Positions 9,087 to 18,583 of a stretch of DNA of 46,108 nt are shown here, one piece after another. The DNA is from a virus: the IMG/VR virus record IMGVR_UViG_3300005580_000007, positions 1 to 46,108 of that record; one strand, given 5' to 3'. The notes beneath the pieces are model-generated. The model saw only the letters and a list, made by a program, of their open reading frames with translations. It did no database searches and had not been told where the DNA came from. A program made the position numbers and the translations under genes. Positions within the stretch are counted from its first letter, which is position 1; the number at the start of each line of letters is the position of its first letter.

Positions 9087-9871
9087 AGCATTACACCTCC
9101 AAATGCTGAAGTAAGTGCTACATTCGCCTGGCCTCTAACTGCGTTAGGAGAAAATGAATATTGCACCTTTCTAATATTTACTGGAATACTTAAAGACTTT
9201 GCCATTGCGCCATTAAATATGTTTTGAAATCCAGATTTTTTAATTGATAAATTAACTAAATTCCCTTTAAAGAAATGTTGATATGCCATCTTAAAGGAAG
9301 AAGTTGTAGCGGTCCCTCCAGGCCTTCTGACGACCACTGAAGCCCCTTTGGGCATGAATACGGTATAACCATTAACCTCAAATACAAGTCTCTTAGAAGC
9401 CTTAGGAGAGATTGTTATGGGCTTTCCATCTTCCATAATAAAAGCTTTATTTGCAAACACATAAGAGTTCTTTGATTTTTTATCTTTAGGCACTTTTGAT
9501 TTAGATAATTTAAAATCATAACCTATTTGAAATGATAAACCGTCTTTACTTAATTTGCTTAACTTAAATAACCTAGCTGATTCTTGTCCTGTTTGTTTCC
9601 ATTCATAAACATGGTGTAAAGACTTAGGCTTCATTCTTGCCTGTGCATCAATATACTCTCCAAAATCTTTATCTATCTGATCATAGATCATACTTTGAAA
9701 TTTATTTTTAAATCCTTGATTTTTCATCAATTTAGCAATGACATTGGATTGATAATATAAGGCTGCAGATATTTGAGCTACGGTTGTATCTTGTAGGTGT
9801 GTGCCTTTGCTTCCCGCCATTAATTTTTCTAGGCCGCTTGACGCTTGAAGTAGTGCAACACTAGATTCCAA
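9083..9871 (-). CDS. HK97 gp10-like head-tail / neck protein
   Basis: 262 residues, basic and Lys-rich. It lies between the stopper-like and terminator-like genes, the usual place of HK97 gp10-like proteins, and overlaps the upstream gene by 11 nt. Helical N-terminal third (YYQSNVIAKLMKNQGFKNKF), beta-rich centre, and a C-terminal stretch ending AFGGVML. It is longer than most gp10-like proteins (about 110-170 residues). Identification is positional. Confidence 0.5.
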   Translation of the reverse strand: MESSVALLQASSGLEKLMAGSKGTHLQDTTVAQISAALYYQSNVIAKLMKNQGFKNKFQSMIYDQIDKDFGEYIDAQARMKPKSLHHVYEWKQTGQESARLFKLSKLSKDGLSFQIGYDFKLSKSKVPKDKKSKNSYVFANKAFIMEDGKPITISPKASKRLVFEVNGYTVFMPKGASVVVRRPGGTATTSSFKMAYQHFFKGNLVNLSIKKSGFQNIFNGAMAKSLSIPVNIRKVQYSFSPNAVRGQANVALTSAFGGVML

Positions 9872-10289
9872 TTATCTGATTCTCCGATCTTCTGACCATA
9901 GAGTTATAGCCAAGTATCTGACCAAACGGATCTGTTATAGGGGTTGTACCAAAAACTTCAAAAACTGTTGGGGTTTCTGATGGAAAATCAATCTCAGTCC
10001 AAATGCAGTTATTGTGCTGATCACGTATATTTGTAATTTTTTCTCTAAGTGTTATTTTGCCCTGAGTTCTAATTTGTAATGATTGCTCGTTTGAATATCT
10101 ATTATTAAAGGTTTGAATGTCCCCAGACCTGCTGGTTGTAGAGTTAGATATTATTCCTTTTGCATGACATGGAATTGTTTTATAAAAATGCCATTCTTTT
10201 TTAATTGCCCCAGTATTTGGATCTTGAGTATCAAACTGTCTGTAAACATCTGCTGTCATTGAAAGAATAGAATCAACTAACCCTAACAT
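9861..10289 (-). CDS. Head-tail stopper-like connector protein
   Basis: 142 residues directly after the head-tail adaptor. The beta-rich sequence fits the small head-closure/stopper class: it opens with DVYRQFDTQDPNTGAIKKEW and later has a VFEVFGTTPITDPFGQILGY segment. It overlaps the next gene and starts 2 nt after the previous stop, so it is part of a coupled connector operon. No catalytic motif. Confidence 0.55.
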   Translation of the reverse strand: MLGLVDSILSMTADVYRQFDTQDPNTGAIKKEWHFYKTIPCHAKGIISNSTTSRSGDIQTFNNRYSNEQSLQIRTQGKITLREKITNIRDQHNNCIWTEIDFPSETPTVFEVFGTTPITDPFGQILGYNSMVRRSENQIIGI

Positions 10290-10291
10290 TC

Positions 10292-11278
10292 TTAAATCAC
10301 TACCATTCCATTCACAACATACGGCTGAAGAAGTTGGTCTGCGTGGGCATTACCAGTGCCCTTGTATGTGTCTGCTGTATATTCAAACTGCCAGTCAAAG
10401 GTCTTTACTCCCTTAACATATTTTTGTCTCCAAACAGAATCTTTTTCAAAGTAGTCTCCGATAAGCTGTATGCATGCTTGCTCAACATTGTCAGGAACTG
10501 ATTCCCAACCAAACTTTCCAGCAACTCTATATCTTACATTCTTTTTAAATGCTCCGCCGTATCCTATATCGTTTACAGTTGGAGGAACCATCCCATTTGC
10601 AATATACACTGTATTGTCAACTAAGTTTTGAGTATCAACTCTAATTCCAAATCCTGTTTCTGATACTATAGGAACAGTATTCCAGTTGTTAATATTATTA
10701 ATGTTATCAATCAAAAGATAGTCCCCAGCATATAGTTCATGCAATTGAGACAACTTAAATGGCAGAGGCAATATGTCTGATCCATTTCCATATGCTACCT
10801 GAACATCACTGTAAAGATGAAAGGACTGATTGCAATAATTTTCAATAAGTTTTCTTGCATACTTTTCTGCCATCTGTAGTTGGTGGTAGGTTTTATGCAT
10901 TGGGTCAGACTGATCTGTACCAAATCCAAGATCCTCTATTACTTCTGCAAAATTAGCATACGGAGTTACAACATCTGTGTAGGATACATGATAAGAGGTT
11001 GATCCACTTACTTGATATCTCCATACTAATTTAAACTTTTTGTTTCTATTAGAATAAGAAATAGGCAAAACAATTTGGTATGTTCCAAAATCATTTTCTA
11101 GCTTTGTGGCAGTCATTGTTAATAATAATGTGGTCGGATTAATAGAAGGATTAATTGATGGGTCTTCTGTTATATCATAAATATCTACAGATACATTACC
11201 ATCGGCATCTACAAGTTCGCCTGCCCAAAATATCTTGGTCTTTATTGGTGCATTACTATTTACGTAAATCTCTGCCAT
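10292..11278 (-). CDS. Head-tail connector (adaptor) with N-terminal beta-sandwich extension
   Basis: 328 residues. Residues 1-110 look like an Ig/BppU-type beta sandwich (APIKTKIFWAGELVDADGNV, then a TYQIVLPISYSNRNKKF segment). Residues about 125-180 (HKTYHQLQMAEKYARKLIENYCNQSF) and the C-terminus (VEQACIQLIGDYFEKDSVWR) resemble the helical head-tail adaptor that docks on the portal ring. The fused N-terminal domain is common in actinophages but makes the protein about twice the size of HK97 gp6. Confidence 0.65.
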   Translation of the reverse strand: MAEIYVNSNAPIKTKIFWAGELVDADGNVSVDIYDITEDPSINPSINPTTLLLTMTATKLENDFGTYQIVLPISYSNRNKKFKLVWRYQVSGSTSYHVSYTDVVTPYANFAEVIEDLGFGTDQSDPMHKTYHQLQMAEKYARKLIENYCNQSFHLYSDVQVAYGNGSDILPLPFKLSQLHELYAGDYLLIDNINNINNWNTVPIVSETGFGIRVDTQNLVDNTVYIANGMVPPTVNDIGYGGAFKKNVRYRVAGKFGWESVPDNVEQACIQLIGDYFEKDSVWRQKYVKGVKTFDWQFEYTADTYKGTGNAHADQLLQPYVVNGMVVI

Positions 11279-11290
11279 TTTTAAGTGGTT

Positions 11291-11686
11291 TTAGTTGTAG
11301 TACTCCTGTACTTCCTTAGGCGTAGCTAATCTAAAACCTTCCTCCCTATCAAAAATTAATTGTGCTGTCTCTTCTTCCATAGCAACAAAGGGGTGTTCCT
11401 TTGTAAACGTATGTCCAGCGATGTCGTATCTGAAGTTTGCTCTGGTCATACGGACCAAGACATTGTCTTCATCAATTTTCTTTTTTGAATCAAATTTTGG
11501 AAGAATTTCTATTTCGTCCGCATCCTCTTCAATATCTTTAATTGTCTTTTGGTAAACCGACCATGTAACGCCTTCTTCTGTAAAAGCTGCAATTATATCG
11601 TTTTTATTTTTTAAGCCTTCTGTATCAACGCCGAAATCTTCTGCGATTTTCTTTAACTCAGATACCTTTAGTGTATCAAATGACAT
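11291..11686 (-). CDS. Small protein with N-terminal SAP/Rho-N-like helix-extended-helix
   Basis: 131 residues, start supported by AAGGAG 5 nt upstream. Residues 1-36 (LKVSELKKIAEDFGVDTEGLKNKNDIIAAF) have the LxVxELKxxA-xxxGV-xG-xxKxxLI pattern of SAP/Rho-N helix-extended-helix domains, often nucleic-acid binding. An acidic linker follows, then a C-terminal part ending FRLATPKEVQEYYN. Located between capsid and connector genes, where phages often carry a head-associated protein of this type. Function unknown. Confidence 0.6.
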   Translation of the reverse strand: MSFDTLKVSELKKIAEDFGVDTEGLKNKNDIIAAFTEEGVTWSVYQKTIKDIEEDADEIEILPKFDSKKKIDEDNVLVRMTRANFRYDIAGHTFTKEHPFVAMEEETAQLIFDREEGFRLATPKEVQEYYN

Positions 11687-11712
11687 AAAATCTCCTTAGT
11701 CTAAGTTATTTA

Positions 11713-11721
11713 ATTATAGCA
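11713..11721 (-). promoter_or_regulatory. Extended -10 promoter for the connector operon
   Basis: TGCTATAAT on the minus strand, about 25 nt upstream of the 11686 start and just after the capsid terminator. A recognisable -35 is lacking (TTTTCA at 17 nt), which an extended -10 can tolerate. It would restart transcription after the capsid gene. Confidence 0.55.
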
Positions 11722-11736
11722 TTAGTCGATTATAAT

Positions 11737-11764
11737 GAAAAGCCCCTAAAATTAATTAGGGGCC
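11737..11764 (-). terminator. Rho-independent terminator after major capsid gene
   Basis: On the minus strand GCCCCTAA (11763-11756) pairs with TTAGGGGC (11749-11742), followed directly by TTTT. It lies 30 nt after the capsid stop codon. Confidence 0.8.
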
Positions 11765-11793
11765 TTTCTTATAAGTCTTCTTAATAAATTAAA

Positions 11794-12843
11794 TTATGAA
11801 GCGACTTTAACGTTCTTGACAACTACCCAAGCATCTGCCTGTTCGATTTGAACACCAACACGAGTATACATTGTGTACTCAATTGAGTCCTTACGTGGCC
11901 AGAAGAATCGGTAAACAGTTACATCACGCTTAACACCAATAACTACGTTATTTGGGAATGTTAAGTGGACGTCTCCGTGTGAACCTGCTGCACCTGAATA
12001 TGTGCCTGTCTGTGTCTCTGGAAGCAATGGAACTTCAACGATTGGAATACCAAATGCGTATGGGGCTACATAACCTGCTGGACCTCCAAGAACAGGAACA
12101 TCACCACGGATAATGCCAGAGGCAATATCTTGTGGGGTAGTGTTCTGAATGTTCTGTGAGTTAGAGAACAAGTAATCCTGAATTAGGTTTGAACCTGATA
12201 GGAAGCGAAGATCTGTTCTGCGCTGCTTGTACTTACGTGGCATTGCCTTAAGAGCTGAGTTAAATACGCTACGTGTAATTGCGGCACCTGCTGCATCTAC
12301 TACGTGTGCGCTTGTCTTAGCCTTCTTTACAACTCCATCAAATGCCTTGTATAGGTTATCTGTGGATAGTGATGTATCTCCGTTTAGGACTACATCTTCA
12401 ATGTCATTACCTGCCTGTGTTGCCATCATGCGTGCAATGTGATCTTCTAGATCTGGTCCTTCAATATTGTCTTCAAGAGACTCTGTTGAAAGTTCCCAGT
12501 CTAGGCGAAGCTTCTTTGTTGTAAGAGAGATCTTTGAGAATGTGACAGCAGCGTTTGCACCTGTGTAATCACCTTCTGTAGCGAGCTTCATAAGCTTCTC
12601 GCCAACTGACATACGATCAATCTCGGTTGTATCTGATTTCATTCTTACAGTACGTGCGACTTTACCAATTACGGTTGCGTCGAACATATAGTCAAGAAAG
12701 CGAGCTGATTGCTCTGGATTTAGTAAACCACCGTTACCATTTTCTGATGCTTCGTGGATACCTGTTCCGCCTGTAGCGGATGCAAATGTGCCTGTGGCAG
12801 TTGTGCCTGTAGCAATTGCTTTTTCTAACATTTCGTTACTCAT
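11794..12843 (-). CDS. Major capsid protein (HK97 fold)
   Basis: 349 residues. It directly follows the protease/scaffold gene and is followed by a strong terminator. Recognisable actinophage capsid features include LLNPEQSARFLDYMFDATVI near residue 40, KKLRLDWELSTESLEDNIEG near 110 (the E-loop/spine region), and IGVKRDVTVYRFFWPRKDSI near the C-terminus. The N-terminal 35 residues are Gly/Thr-rich. No separate delta domain is visible, consistent with scaffolding being supplied by the upstream fusion. Start supported by GGTAGGTGAAAA. Confidence 0.93.
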   Translation of the reverse strand: MSNEMLEKAIATGTTATGTFASATGGTGIHEASENGNGGLLNPEQSARFLDYMFDATVIGKVARTVRMKSDTTEIDRMSVGEKLMKLATEGDYTGANAAVTFSKISLTTKKLRLDWELSTESLEDNIEGPDLEDHIARMMATQAGNDIEDVVLNGDTSLSTDNLYKAFDGVVKKAKTSAHVVDAAGAAITRSVFNSALKAMPRKYKQRRTDLRFLSGSNLIQDYLFSNSQNIQNTTPQDIASGIIRGDVPVLGGPAGYVAPYAFGIPIVEVPLLPETQTGTYSGAAGSHGDVHLTFPNNVVIGVKRDVTVYRFFWPRKDSIEYTMYTRVGVQIEQADAWVVVKNVKVAS

Positions 12844-12862
12844 TATATTTTCACCTACCCTA

Positions 12863-14167
12863 TTATCGAATTAAATCTGATACGGTACCGAGGAAAGAAC
12901 CGTTCCATTTAGATTTTGTTATATTTACTTCCTGAGATCCGCCAAGATCTGAGGACTTCTTAATTGCAGTCTCTGATTCTACTGCATCGACACGCTTTGT
13001 AACACCATCAATTGTGTTTTTGATATCTGAAACAGCATTGCTTAATGCTGTGTGTTGTTCTGCCAACTCTGTGATTCTAACTTCGACAGCCTTGCTAAAG
13101 CTTTCAACAGTTGACTTAATTTCTGTCACCTGTGCTGCGTTAGATTCTGTAGCCTTAGTAAGAGTTTCTGAGAAAAAGCCTTTTAGATCGCCCATCATCT
13201 TTGCAAAATCAGGTTCATCAACCTCAACTTCTGATACATCGGCTGCTTTTTCGAGAGAATCGGCAGAAGCGTCTGCTGCGGGAGCAACATCTACATCAGC
13301 AGGTGCTACTTCAGCAACTACTAATGTTTCTTCGGCAATAGCTTCTGGAGCTATCACGCTTTTTTGTACATCTGACACTTCATTACCTCCTTCTACGTTT
13401 GCCTGTTTTGCAATTTTTTGTGAATCAGGCAACGGTAATCTTGACTTCTTAAATGAATCAAGAATCTTATCTATTTCGTTTGACTTGTTTACATCTGAAC
13501 TTTCTACCCAGCCAATTAATGTTGCTGGTTTTCCAGATACTGGTGAATCAAAAGTTTTTTCTGTAGACATAAATACAGAGTCACTTTCTTCACAATAAAA
13601 AATATTTTCTGTTACTACTTCTGCTGCCATGCCTTTAAACACTAGCTGGCCATTCATCTTAGATATTGAAAGAACATTACATAATTCATTTGCTGGTGAA
13701 TCTACTATTGATAATTCCATCAAATCGTAGCCTTTAATAAATCTTACTGTCTGCCCTGTTGACTTGTTAACTTCATCATCTGACTCTGTAATTTTCCCGC
13801 CAATTGAAAATCCTGTAAGAGTGCCATCTAAACATTTTTCCCATGTATCATTTGCACCTTTTGATACATATACATCTACATATATTCCGTTAAAAAATTC
13901 TTTTGTAATTGAATCGTAATATGTTTCTGGCTTAAAAGAAAGCATTTTGCCAACTGCAAGCGGTGTGTGCATTTCACGAATGTTTCCACGAAAACTTTCA
14001 AACGCTTTCATGCTTGCATCGGATGTGACAACGTCACCAGTTTGATCAACATTGTCTAAAGTTGCAAATCCTGAGACTGTTCGCTTCTCACGGTTTACCT
14101 TTGTGAAAGGAACCGATAACTGTATATTTTCACCATTGGCAGACCAATGTGACTTTTCAATATTCAT
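12863..14167 (-). CDS. Capsid maturation protease fused to scaffold
   Basis: 434 residues from ATG 14167; an in-frame TTG at 14203 would add 12. Residues about 1-200 are an HK97-type prohead protease (S78-like): REMHTP near 85, LTGFSIGGK near 120, and LMELSIVDSPAN near 155, the last carrying the catalytic-serine-type segment. The C-terminal half is Ala/Glu/Asp-rich with coiled-coil heptads (about 300-410), typical of an internal scaffold that is digested during maturation. It sits between portal and capsid, the canonical order. Neither candidate start has a clear ribosome site. Confidence 0.88.
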   Translation of the reverse strand: MNIEKSHWSANGENIQLSVPFTKVNREKRTVSGFATLDNVDQTGDVVTSDASMKAFESFRGNIREMHTPLAVGKMLSFKPETYYDSITKEFFNGIYVDVYVSKGANDTWEKCLDGTLTGFSIGGKITESDDEVNKSTGQTVRFIKGYDLMELSIVDSPANELCNVLSISKMNGQLVFKGMAAEVVTENIFYCEESDSVFMSTEKTFDSPVSGKPATLIGWVESSDVNKSNEIDKILDSFKKSRLPLPDSQKIAKQANVEGGNEVSDVQKSVIAPEAIAEETLVVAEVAPADVDVAPAADASADSLEKAADVSEVEVDEPDFAKMMGDLKGFFSETLTKATESNAAQVTEIKSTVESFSKAVEVRITELAEQHTALSNAVSDIKNTIDGVTKRVDAVESETAIKKSSDLGGSQEVNITKSKWNGSFLGTVSDLIR

Positions 14168-14220
14168 ATGCTTAATTTTATACTTGTACGCATCAAAAGG
14201 CAAATAGTGGTTGAGTAGAC

Positions 14221-15801
14221 TTAGTCGACTTGTCTGCCGTCGCCCTTTGCATTTCTTCCTTCACCAGATTTATCTGGGGAAACAGCACTTCTGTCTTGAG
14301 TTCTCTGTCTGCTATTTGTGGCTTGAGCGGTAATTTCAGCGGCTTCCTGAGCTTTTAAATCTACCATTTCGTCTCCACCGTCAACTGGAACCATACCCTT
14401 TCTAATTCTTACTTCATTAGGGGTAATTACTTTCATCCTTAAATAACGCTCATCAATTTTAGATTGAGTATCTTCATCTGTAAGAGTAAGCTGATTAAAT
14501 TTAATTAATAAAGCGTCTGTTTTTTCTTCAATTATTTTATTTAATATTTTTTCCAAAATCATCTGGGCTGGCGCACAGACTTGCTCTCTAAATGTTTTAT
14601 CGGCATCACGAGCAACCGCTAAATTAACACCCTCTGGGGTTCCCAATTTATTTATTGGAACACGATGGGCAAGCAGGATTTCGTCTCTATTTGCCTGACG
14701 GTATTTATTAAATGATGACTCTTGAGTGCTTGCCTCAATAGGCTCCATTTTAAATTCAACTTTTGAGTCTGGGGTATCTGCTGGAAGTGGTACATAAAGA
14801 GATCTATGATTTTTGCCCTTTAGTCCAACCTGGAAAAACTCAAGTAATTTTCTTTCTGCTTCTGGAGAAAGCTTTGCGCCTTTTACTGTAATAATATATC
14901 TTGGCACAGCTTTATTTTCAAAATAATCTAAATTATATTTAGCGGCAAACTCATTACCAGCTAGTGCATTTGTTGCTGCAACAATATCTGGTATTCCATA
15001 ATAATTATTTGTAGGCGTGTACTTCTTTAAATGAATAACTTCATTTGGTCGATCTTCTACTCCTGCAATTGGGTTCTCTGTTTCTTTGTCCCCAAAATTT
15101 CTAAAGTAAACAGCCTTGCCATAAAGTAGCTGAACAAATCCATCACGGAGTCTACGTACTCTCATTGTCTTTGCTGGAATGTGTCCAATATATCCAATGT
15201 TTCCGCTAGTGGTTCTTCCAATTTCAATGTATCCGTTTCCAGTTACTTCATAGTCTGTGTATGCCTTTTTAAGAGTTTCAATAAAGAGCTCTTCCTCGTT
15301 TGTTTCGTCTAGCCATACATTTAAATCTTGTCTTAATTTATTTAGCTTCTTACGAGCTCGCTCTAATTGCTTGTCATCTGTTATTGAATCAAACGCCTCA
15401 TTTGTTTTTCTTGTTTCTACAAAGTCGTAGCCTAAACCAACTATGTTGGCAACCTTTGCATTTACTGCAGAATAGTTGTATGTTGAAAGTTCATATACTC
15501 TTGATAAGTAATCTAGGTTATATGGCGGCTCGATTAAATCGAACATTGCGTAACCAGTAATTGCTTGAGCTAGAAGGTTTTGCTGTGTTCCCGTTCCGCC
15601 TTGTCCAGTAAATCTTTTTGTAAATTCTCTGTTCATCTTTCTTTTAAACGATGTGCTTAAGCCGCCAACCTTTTTTAATCCCTCTACGTCTATTGTAAAT
15701 GGATCATTGTTTGTAACAACCTCTTTATTTAAAAGAGCCCAATCCATGGCATTAGATATATTAATATCATTACTAGATGATTCATCGTTTATAAATTCCA
15801 T
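14221..15801 (-). CDS. Portal protein
   Basis: 526 residues. Portal-type landmarks: SAVNAKVANIVGLGYDF near 110, VTGNGYIEIGR near 190, HLKKYTPTNNYYGIPDIVAA near 260 with a NLDYFENKAVPRYIITVKG strand after it, and the RQANRDEILLAHRVP segment near 365. The C-terminus is Gln/Arg/Asp-rich and disordered. Forms the dodecameric ring at the packaging vertex. No terminase lies upstream, so the packaging genes must be outside the window. Confidence 0.92.
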   Translation of the reverse strand: MEFINDESSSNDINISNAMDWALLNKEVVTNNDPFTIDVEGLKKVGGLSTSFKRKMNREFTKRFTGQGGTGTQQNLLAQAITGYAMFDLIEPPYNLDYLSRVYELSTYNYSAVNAKVANIVGLGYDFVETRKTNEAFDSITDDKQLERARKKLNKLRQDLNVWLDETNEEELFIETLKKAYTDYEVTGNGYIEIGRTTSGNIGYIGHIPAKTMRVRRLRDGFVQLLYGKAVYFRNFGDKETENPIAGVEDRPNEVIHLKKYTPTNNYYGIPDIVAATNALAGNEFAAKYNLDYFENKAVPRYIITVKGAKLSPEAERKLLEFFQVGLKGKNHRSLYVPLPADTPDSKVEFKMEPIEASTQESSFNKYRQANRDEILLAHRVPINKLGTPEGVNLAVARDADKTFREQVCAPAQMILEKILNKIIEEKTDALLIKFNQLTLTDEDTQSKIDERYLRMKVITPNEVRIRKGMVPVDGGDEMVDLKAQEAAEITAQATNSRQRTQDRSAVSPDKSGEGRNAKGDGRQVD

Positions 15802-16143
15802 TTACTTTAAACCCCTAAGCTTTTTCATTTCATCTTTATGGTTACCAATATCCAGCGGGTCTGGTATTAATCCCCAGTCAAGTCTTTTCTTTTGATATTC
15901 AAATTCTTCGTCATCGATTTTTCTGCGCCCTGATAGGAATTTAGGCTGACCCTCATGAATACCATATGAGCGAACTTCTCTAGCAAGGGCGTCCATCTTT
16001 GATCTATTTCCCTTTTTTGCGGTAATAGAAAGGAAGTTTCCGTCGTCGTCACCAATCCATCGTCCATCAGGCATCTCCCAAACATATATGCCTAGAGTTG
16101 TTTCCTCTTCTAGCATTTTTGTGTTTATTGTTTTAATATCCAT
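15802..16143 (-). CDS. Conserved small phage protein upstream of portal
   Basis: 113 residues, its stop abutting the portal start. It opens with an acidic stretch, then GIYVWEMPDGRWIGDDDGNFLSI, a short beta hairpin, and ends with a basic helix (EFEYQKKRLDWGLIPDPLDIGNHKDEMKKLRG). Proteins of this appearance are common just before portal genes in actinophages. I do not know the function; a packaging or portal-assembly accessory is possible. Confidence 0.7.
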   Translation of the reverse strand: MDIKTINTKMLEEETTLGIYVWEMPDGRWIGDDDGNFLSITAKKGNRSKMDALAREVRSYGIHEGQPKFLSGRRKIDDEEFEYQKKRLDWGLIPDPLDIGNHKDEMKKLRGLK

Positions 16144-16206
16144 AGTATTTTATTTTACCATTCTTTGAAACATAAGTCCAGCTTTTTGTCACACCATTGT
16201 ACCAAA

Positions 16207-17964
16207 TTAAACGTTTTTTACCACAATCCAGTCATAATCATGTACTTTATAGGCATCTTCTGTTATCGACATTGACGTATCTTCTGATAAAGTAGCTGGC
16301 CTTTGAGTATAAAGCCCATAATGGGATATGGCCAGATTTGAAGTAAATGCTGTAGGATAGATAGCTATATTCTTATACAAGTTTCTTGGTCCAGAATTTG
16401 ACCATGTTCCTCCAGTTACTTTAACATTGAACCATATTTGGCTAGTTGCTGCTGCCGATAAAACAATAACAATATGATATATTTCATCTGGGCTCATAAA
16501 GGAATTTACATTAGTAGAAGATGCTCTGTCTACCCCGTTTACATATATAGCAGATATACCAGTTTTTGAAACAACACCCGATGCATTCCATGAATACTGT
16601 GACGAGCTGTTGTATAATAAATAATTTGCAGAAAGGGCTATGGGTGTAAAGAACATCTCTATAGTCCGAACATTCATTAGTGTATTAACTGGGAATCCAG
16701 ATCCATATGGCCTAATGCCATTATTCTTATTTCTTAAAAGAATTGGATAGTCATCTGAGGATAGGTCATAGTCCCACAAAGATAGGTTAGACTCTTCTGG
16801 CTCTATATCTTCTCCGTGGTTATCTGCAAATAGTGTCTTACTTGAATAAAAGTTAAAAGAAAGAGAATACAGTTTTGGTAAAAACTTTGATATGTCTGAG
16901 CTATCTAAAGTTATTTTAACATAAATAACTCTCTCTGATGAAAAGGAATTATTGCCATATAGATATCCTGGAATTGCCTCTCCATTAACACATTGACTAT
17001 AATTAATTCCATCTGTACCTATTGCTACTGATACGCCCTTGGTTCCGCTCCACTCAACCTTTGAAGACATTAAAGATATTGCACTTGGTATTGAAAAGAT
17101 GTCGTATATAATAACTTCATTTAAATCAGTATTAACTGTTATATAGTCTTCAGTATTTTCATAGTATAGCCCATCAGATTGAAACTGATTCCATTTCTTA
17201 TTATAAGGATAAGAATATGAAAATGTTTTTTTAATACTTTTATCAGATAAGCTAAATAATATTCCGCCGTCTGGCCCAACAATTTGTATTGGGCTAATCC
17301 CGTTAAATAAATCAAAGTGTGATCTAATTTTTTCTTGAGGTAAAGCGTATCTGTATACTGCTGGTGCATCGATTATAAATGAATCTGTAATGTTTGCTGT
17401 TGGTCCTATTTTAGGCAAAAAGGTTGATGAAGCAAATCTGTATTTTTCATAAAATATAGAACCCGCTCTTTCTCCATTTACAAATAAGCTCATTGATGTT
17501 GGAGTGTAGGTTGCACATATATGAAGTGCTTGATCTATTGAAGGCAATCTAAAATCAAGCCTTTTATTTTCTACTCTAAATACCAAGTTGCCGTCTTCAT
17601 AATAAATTCCGACCTTGCTTGTGTCATCCGCAAAAACTGGAGTTAGTGAGGTAGATAGTATTTTTGAATAAACCCAGCACTCTAATGTAAAATCATTATC
17701 TGAAAAATATTTAGTTGCTAGTCCGCCAAATGCGGCGTCGCCATTGTAATCATATGCAATTGGAAGACTAACGTAATTTAAAGTATTAATTAAAGATCCA
17801 GAAACTCCGCCTGAAACTAGAGGTAAAATATTTGTGGTAAGGGATCCGCTATATGTTCCATTGTTGCCAGATCCAGATACATCAATTGCGGTTGTGCCCG
17901 AAATTTCATCCAAAGGCCAAAAGGCAATCGGGTTATCTTTTATAACCTGTAACTGATAAGACAT
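16207..17964 (-). CDS. Minor tail protein with LamG/concanavalin-like lectin domain
   Basis: 585 residues. The N-terminus (DNPIAFWPLDEISGTTAIDV, then SGSGNNGTY) is the typical opening of LamG-type concanavalin A-like domains; the jelly roll continues to about residue 220 (DFTLECWVYSK, ICATYTPTSMSLFVNGERAG). The C-terminal half repeats a similar beta-rich layout (IEMFFTPIALSANYLLYNSS, HIVIVLSAAATSQIWFNV), suggesting a second LamG-like domain. Likely a glycan-binding adhesin on the tail. It closes the oxygenase cluster and precedes the head genes. Confidence 0.8.
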   Translation of the reverse strand: MSYQLQVIKDNPIAFWPLDEISGTTAIDVSGSGNNGTYSGSLTTNILPLVSGGVSGSLINTLNYVSLPIAYDYNGDAAFGGLATKYFSDNDFTLECWVYSKILSTSLTPVFADDTSKVGIYYEDGNLVFRVENKRLDFRLPSIDQALHICATYTPTSMSLFVNGERAGSIFYEKYRFASSTFLPKIGPTANITDSFIIDAPAVYRYALPQEKIRSHFDLFNGISPIQIVGPDGGILFSLSDKSIKKTFSYSYPYNKKWNQFQSDGLYYENTEDYITVNTDLNEVIIYDIFSIPSAISLMSSKVEWSGTKGVSVAIGTDGINYSQCVNGEAIPGYLYGNNSFSSERVIYVKITLDSSDISKFLPKLYSLSFNFYSSKTLFADNHGEDIEPEESNLSLWDYDLSSDDYPILLRNKNNGIRPYGSGFPVNTLMNVRTIEMFFTPIALSANYLLYNSSSQYSWNASGVVSKTGISAIYVNGVDRASSTNVNSFMSPDEIYHIVIVLSAAATSQIWFNVKVTGGTWSNSGPRNLYKNIAIYPTAFTSNLAISHYGLYTQRPATLSEDTSMSITEDAYKVHDYDWIVVKNV

Positions 17965-17971
17965 ATATTTA

Positions 17972-18583
17972 TTATACCTTATTGTTAAACCAAAACAAGG
18001 GTATCATATACTTGGTTCCAGATGTTACTGGCTTTGGATCGTGATAATATGGCTTATTGGATGGGAAAACTATTAAGCTACCAGCTTCTGGTTTAAATGA
18101 AACCCCTTGCTTTGGGAATTCAATCACGCCTCCTTCGTAGTTATCGTTTAAATAAAAAACCATGGAAACTGAAGGGATTAATGTAGTCCTTCCTTCACCT
18201 TCATAATCAACATGCGGCCCCATATAGACATCAGTAAGATATTTACTAATAGTGTAGTAGTCTGGCAAGAAGTCTGGGTTAATCCCAGTTTTTTCTTTAT
18301 AGTCTTTTGCACACTTTTCAACAATACTTTTTATTTTTAAAGATATTAATACTTCTTCGCTATCATTCATATTCCTGCTAGCAGTATTGCTAAATGATCC
18401 GCTTTTGACTGATCCATAAATATTATCAGAATTGCTTGCATACCAAATTTTCCATTTTGAAATTGGTGAGTTTTCTAAACATTCATTGTCTAGTCTCTCT
18501 ATGGTATCTATAAAATTTTTTGGGTCTTCTAATAGACCTGTATAATAAATTATATTATCTGCTATTTTTTTTGAATTCATCAT
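17972..18583 (-). CDS. Fe(II)/2-oxoglutarate-dependent oxygenase (prolyl-4-hydroxylase-like), late copy A
   Basis: 203 residues from ATG 18583; an in-frame TTG at 18604 would add 7 and overlap the upstream gene by 50 nt. Double-stranded beta-helix core with iron ligands H124-x-D126 and H181, and K191 in the 2OG-carboxylate position ten residues later. The YLNDNYEGGVIEFPKQG strand pair and KPEAGSLIVFPS are diagnostic of phage P4H-like enzymes. The substrate is not evident from sequence. It is the last of six oxygenases in this operon. Confidence 0.88.
   Translation of the reverse strand: MMNSKKIADNIIYYTGLLEDPKNFIDTIERLDNECLENSPISKWKIWYASNSDNIYGSVKSGSFSNTASRNMNDSEEVLISLKIKSIVEKCAKDYKEKTGINPDFLPDYYTISKYLTDVYMGPHVDYEGEGRTTLIPSVSMVFYLNDNYEGGVIEFPKQGVSFKPEAGSLIVFPSNKPYYHDPKPVTSGTKYMIPLFWFNNKV

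Noticed and set aside
13014-13598. Plus-strand open frame of 194 residues opposite the protease/scaffold gene
   Set aside because: Ser/Ala-rich mirror of the Ala/Glu-rich scaffold; no start context.
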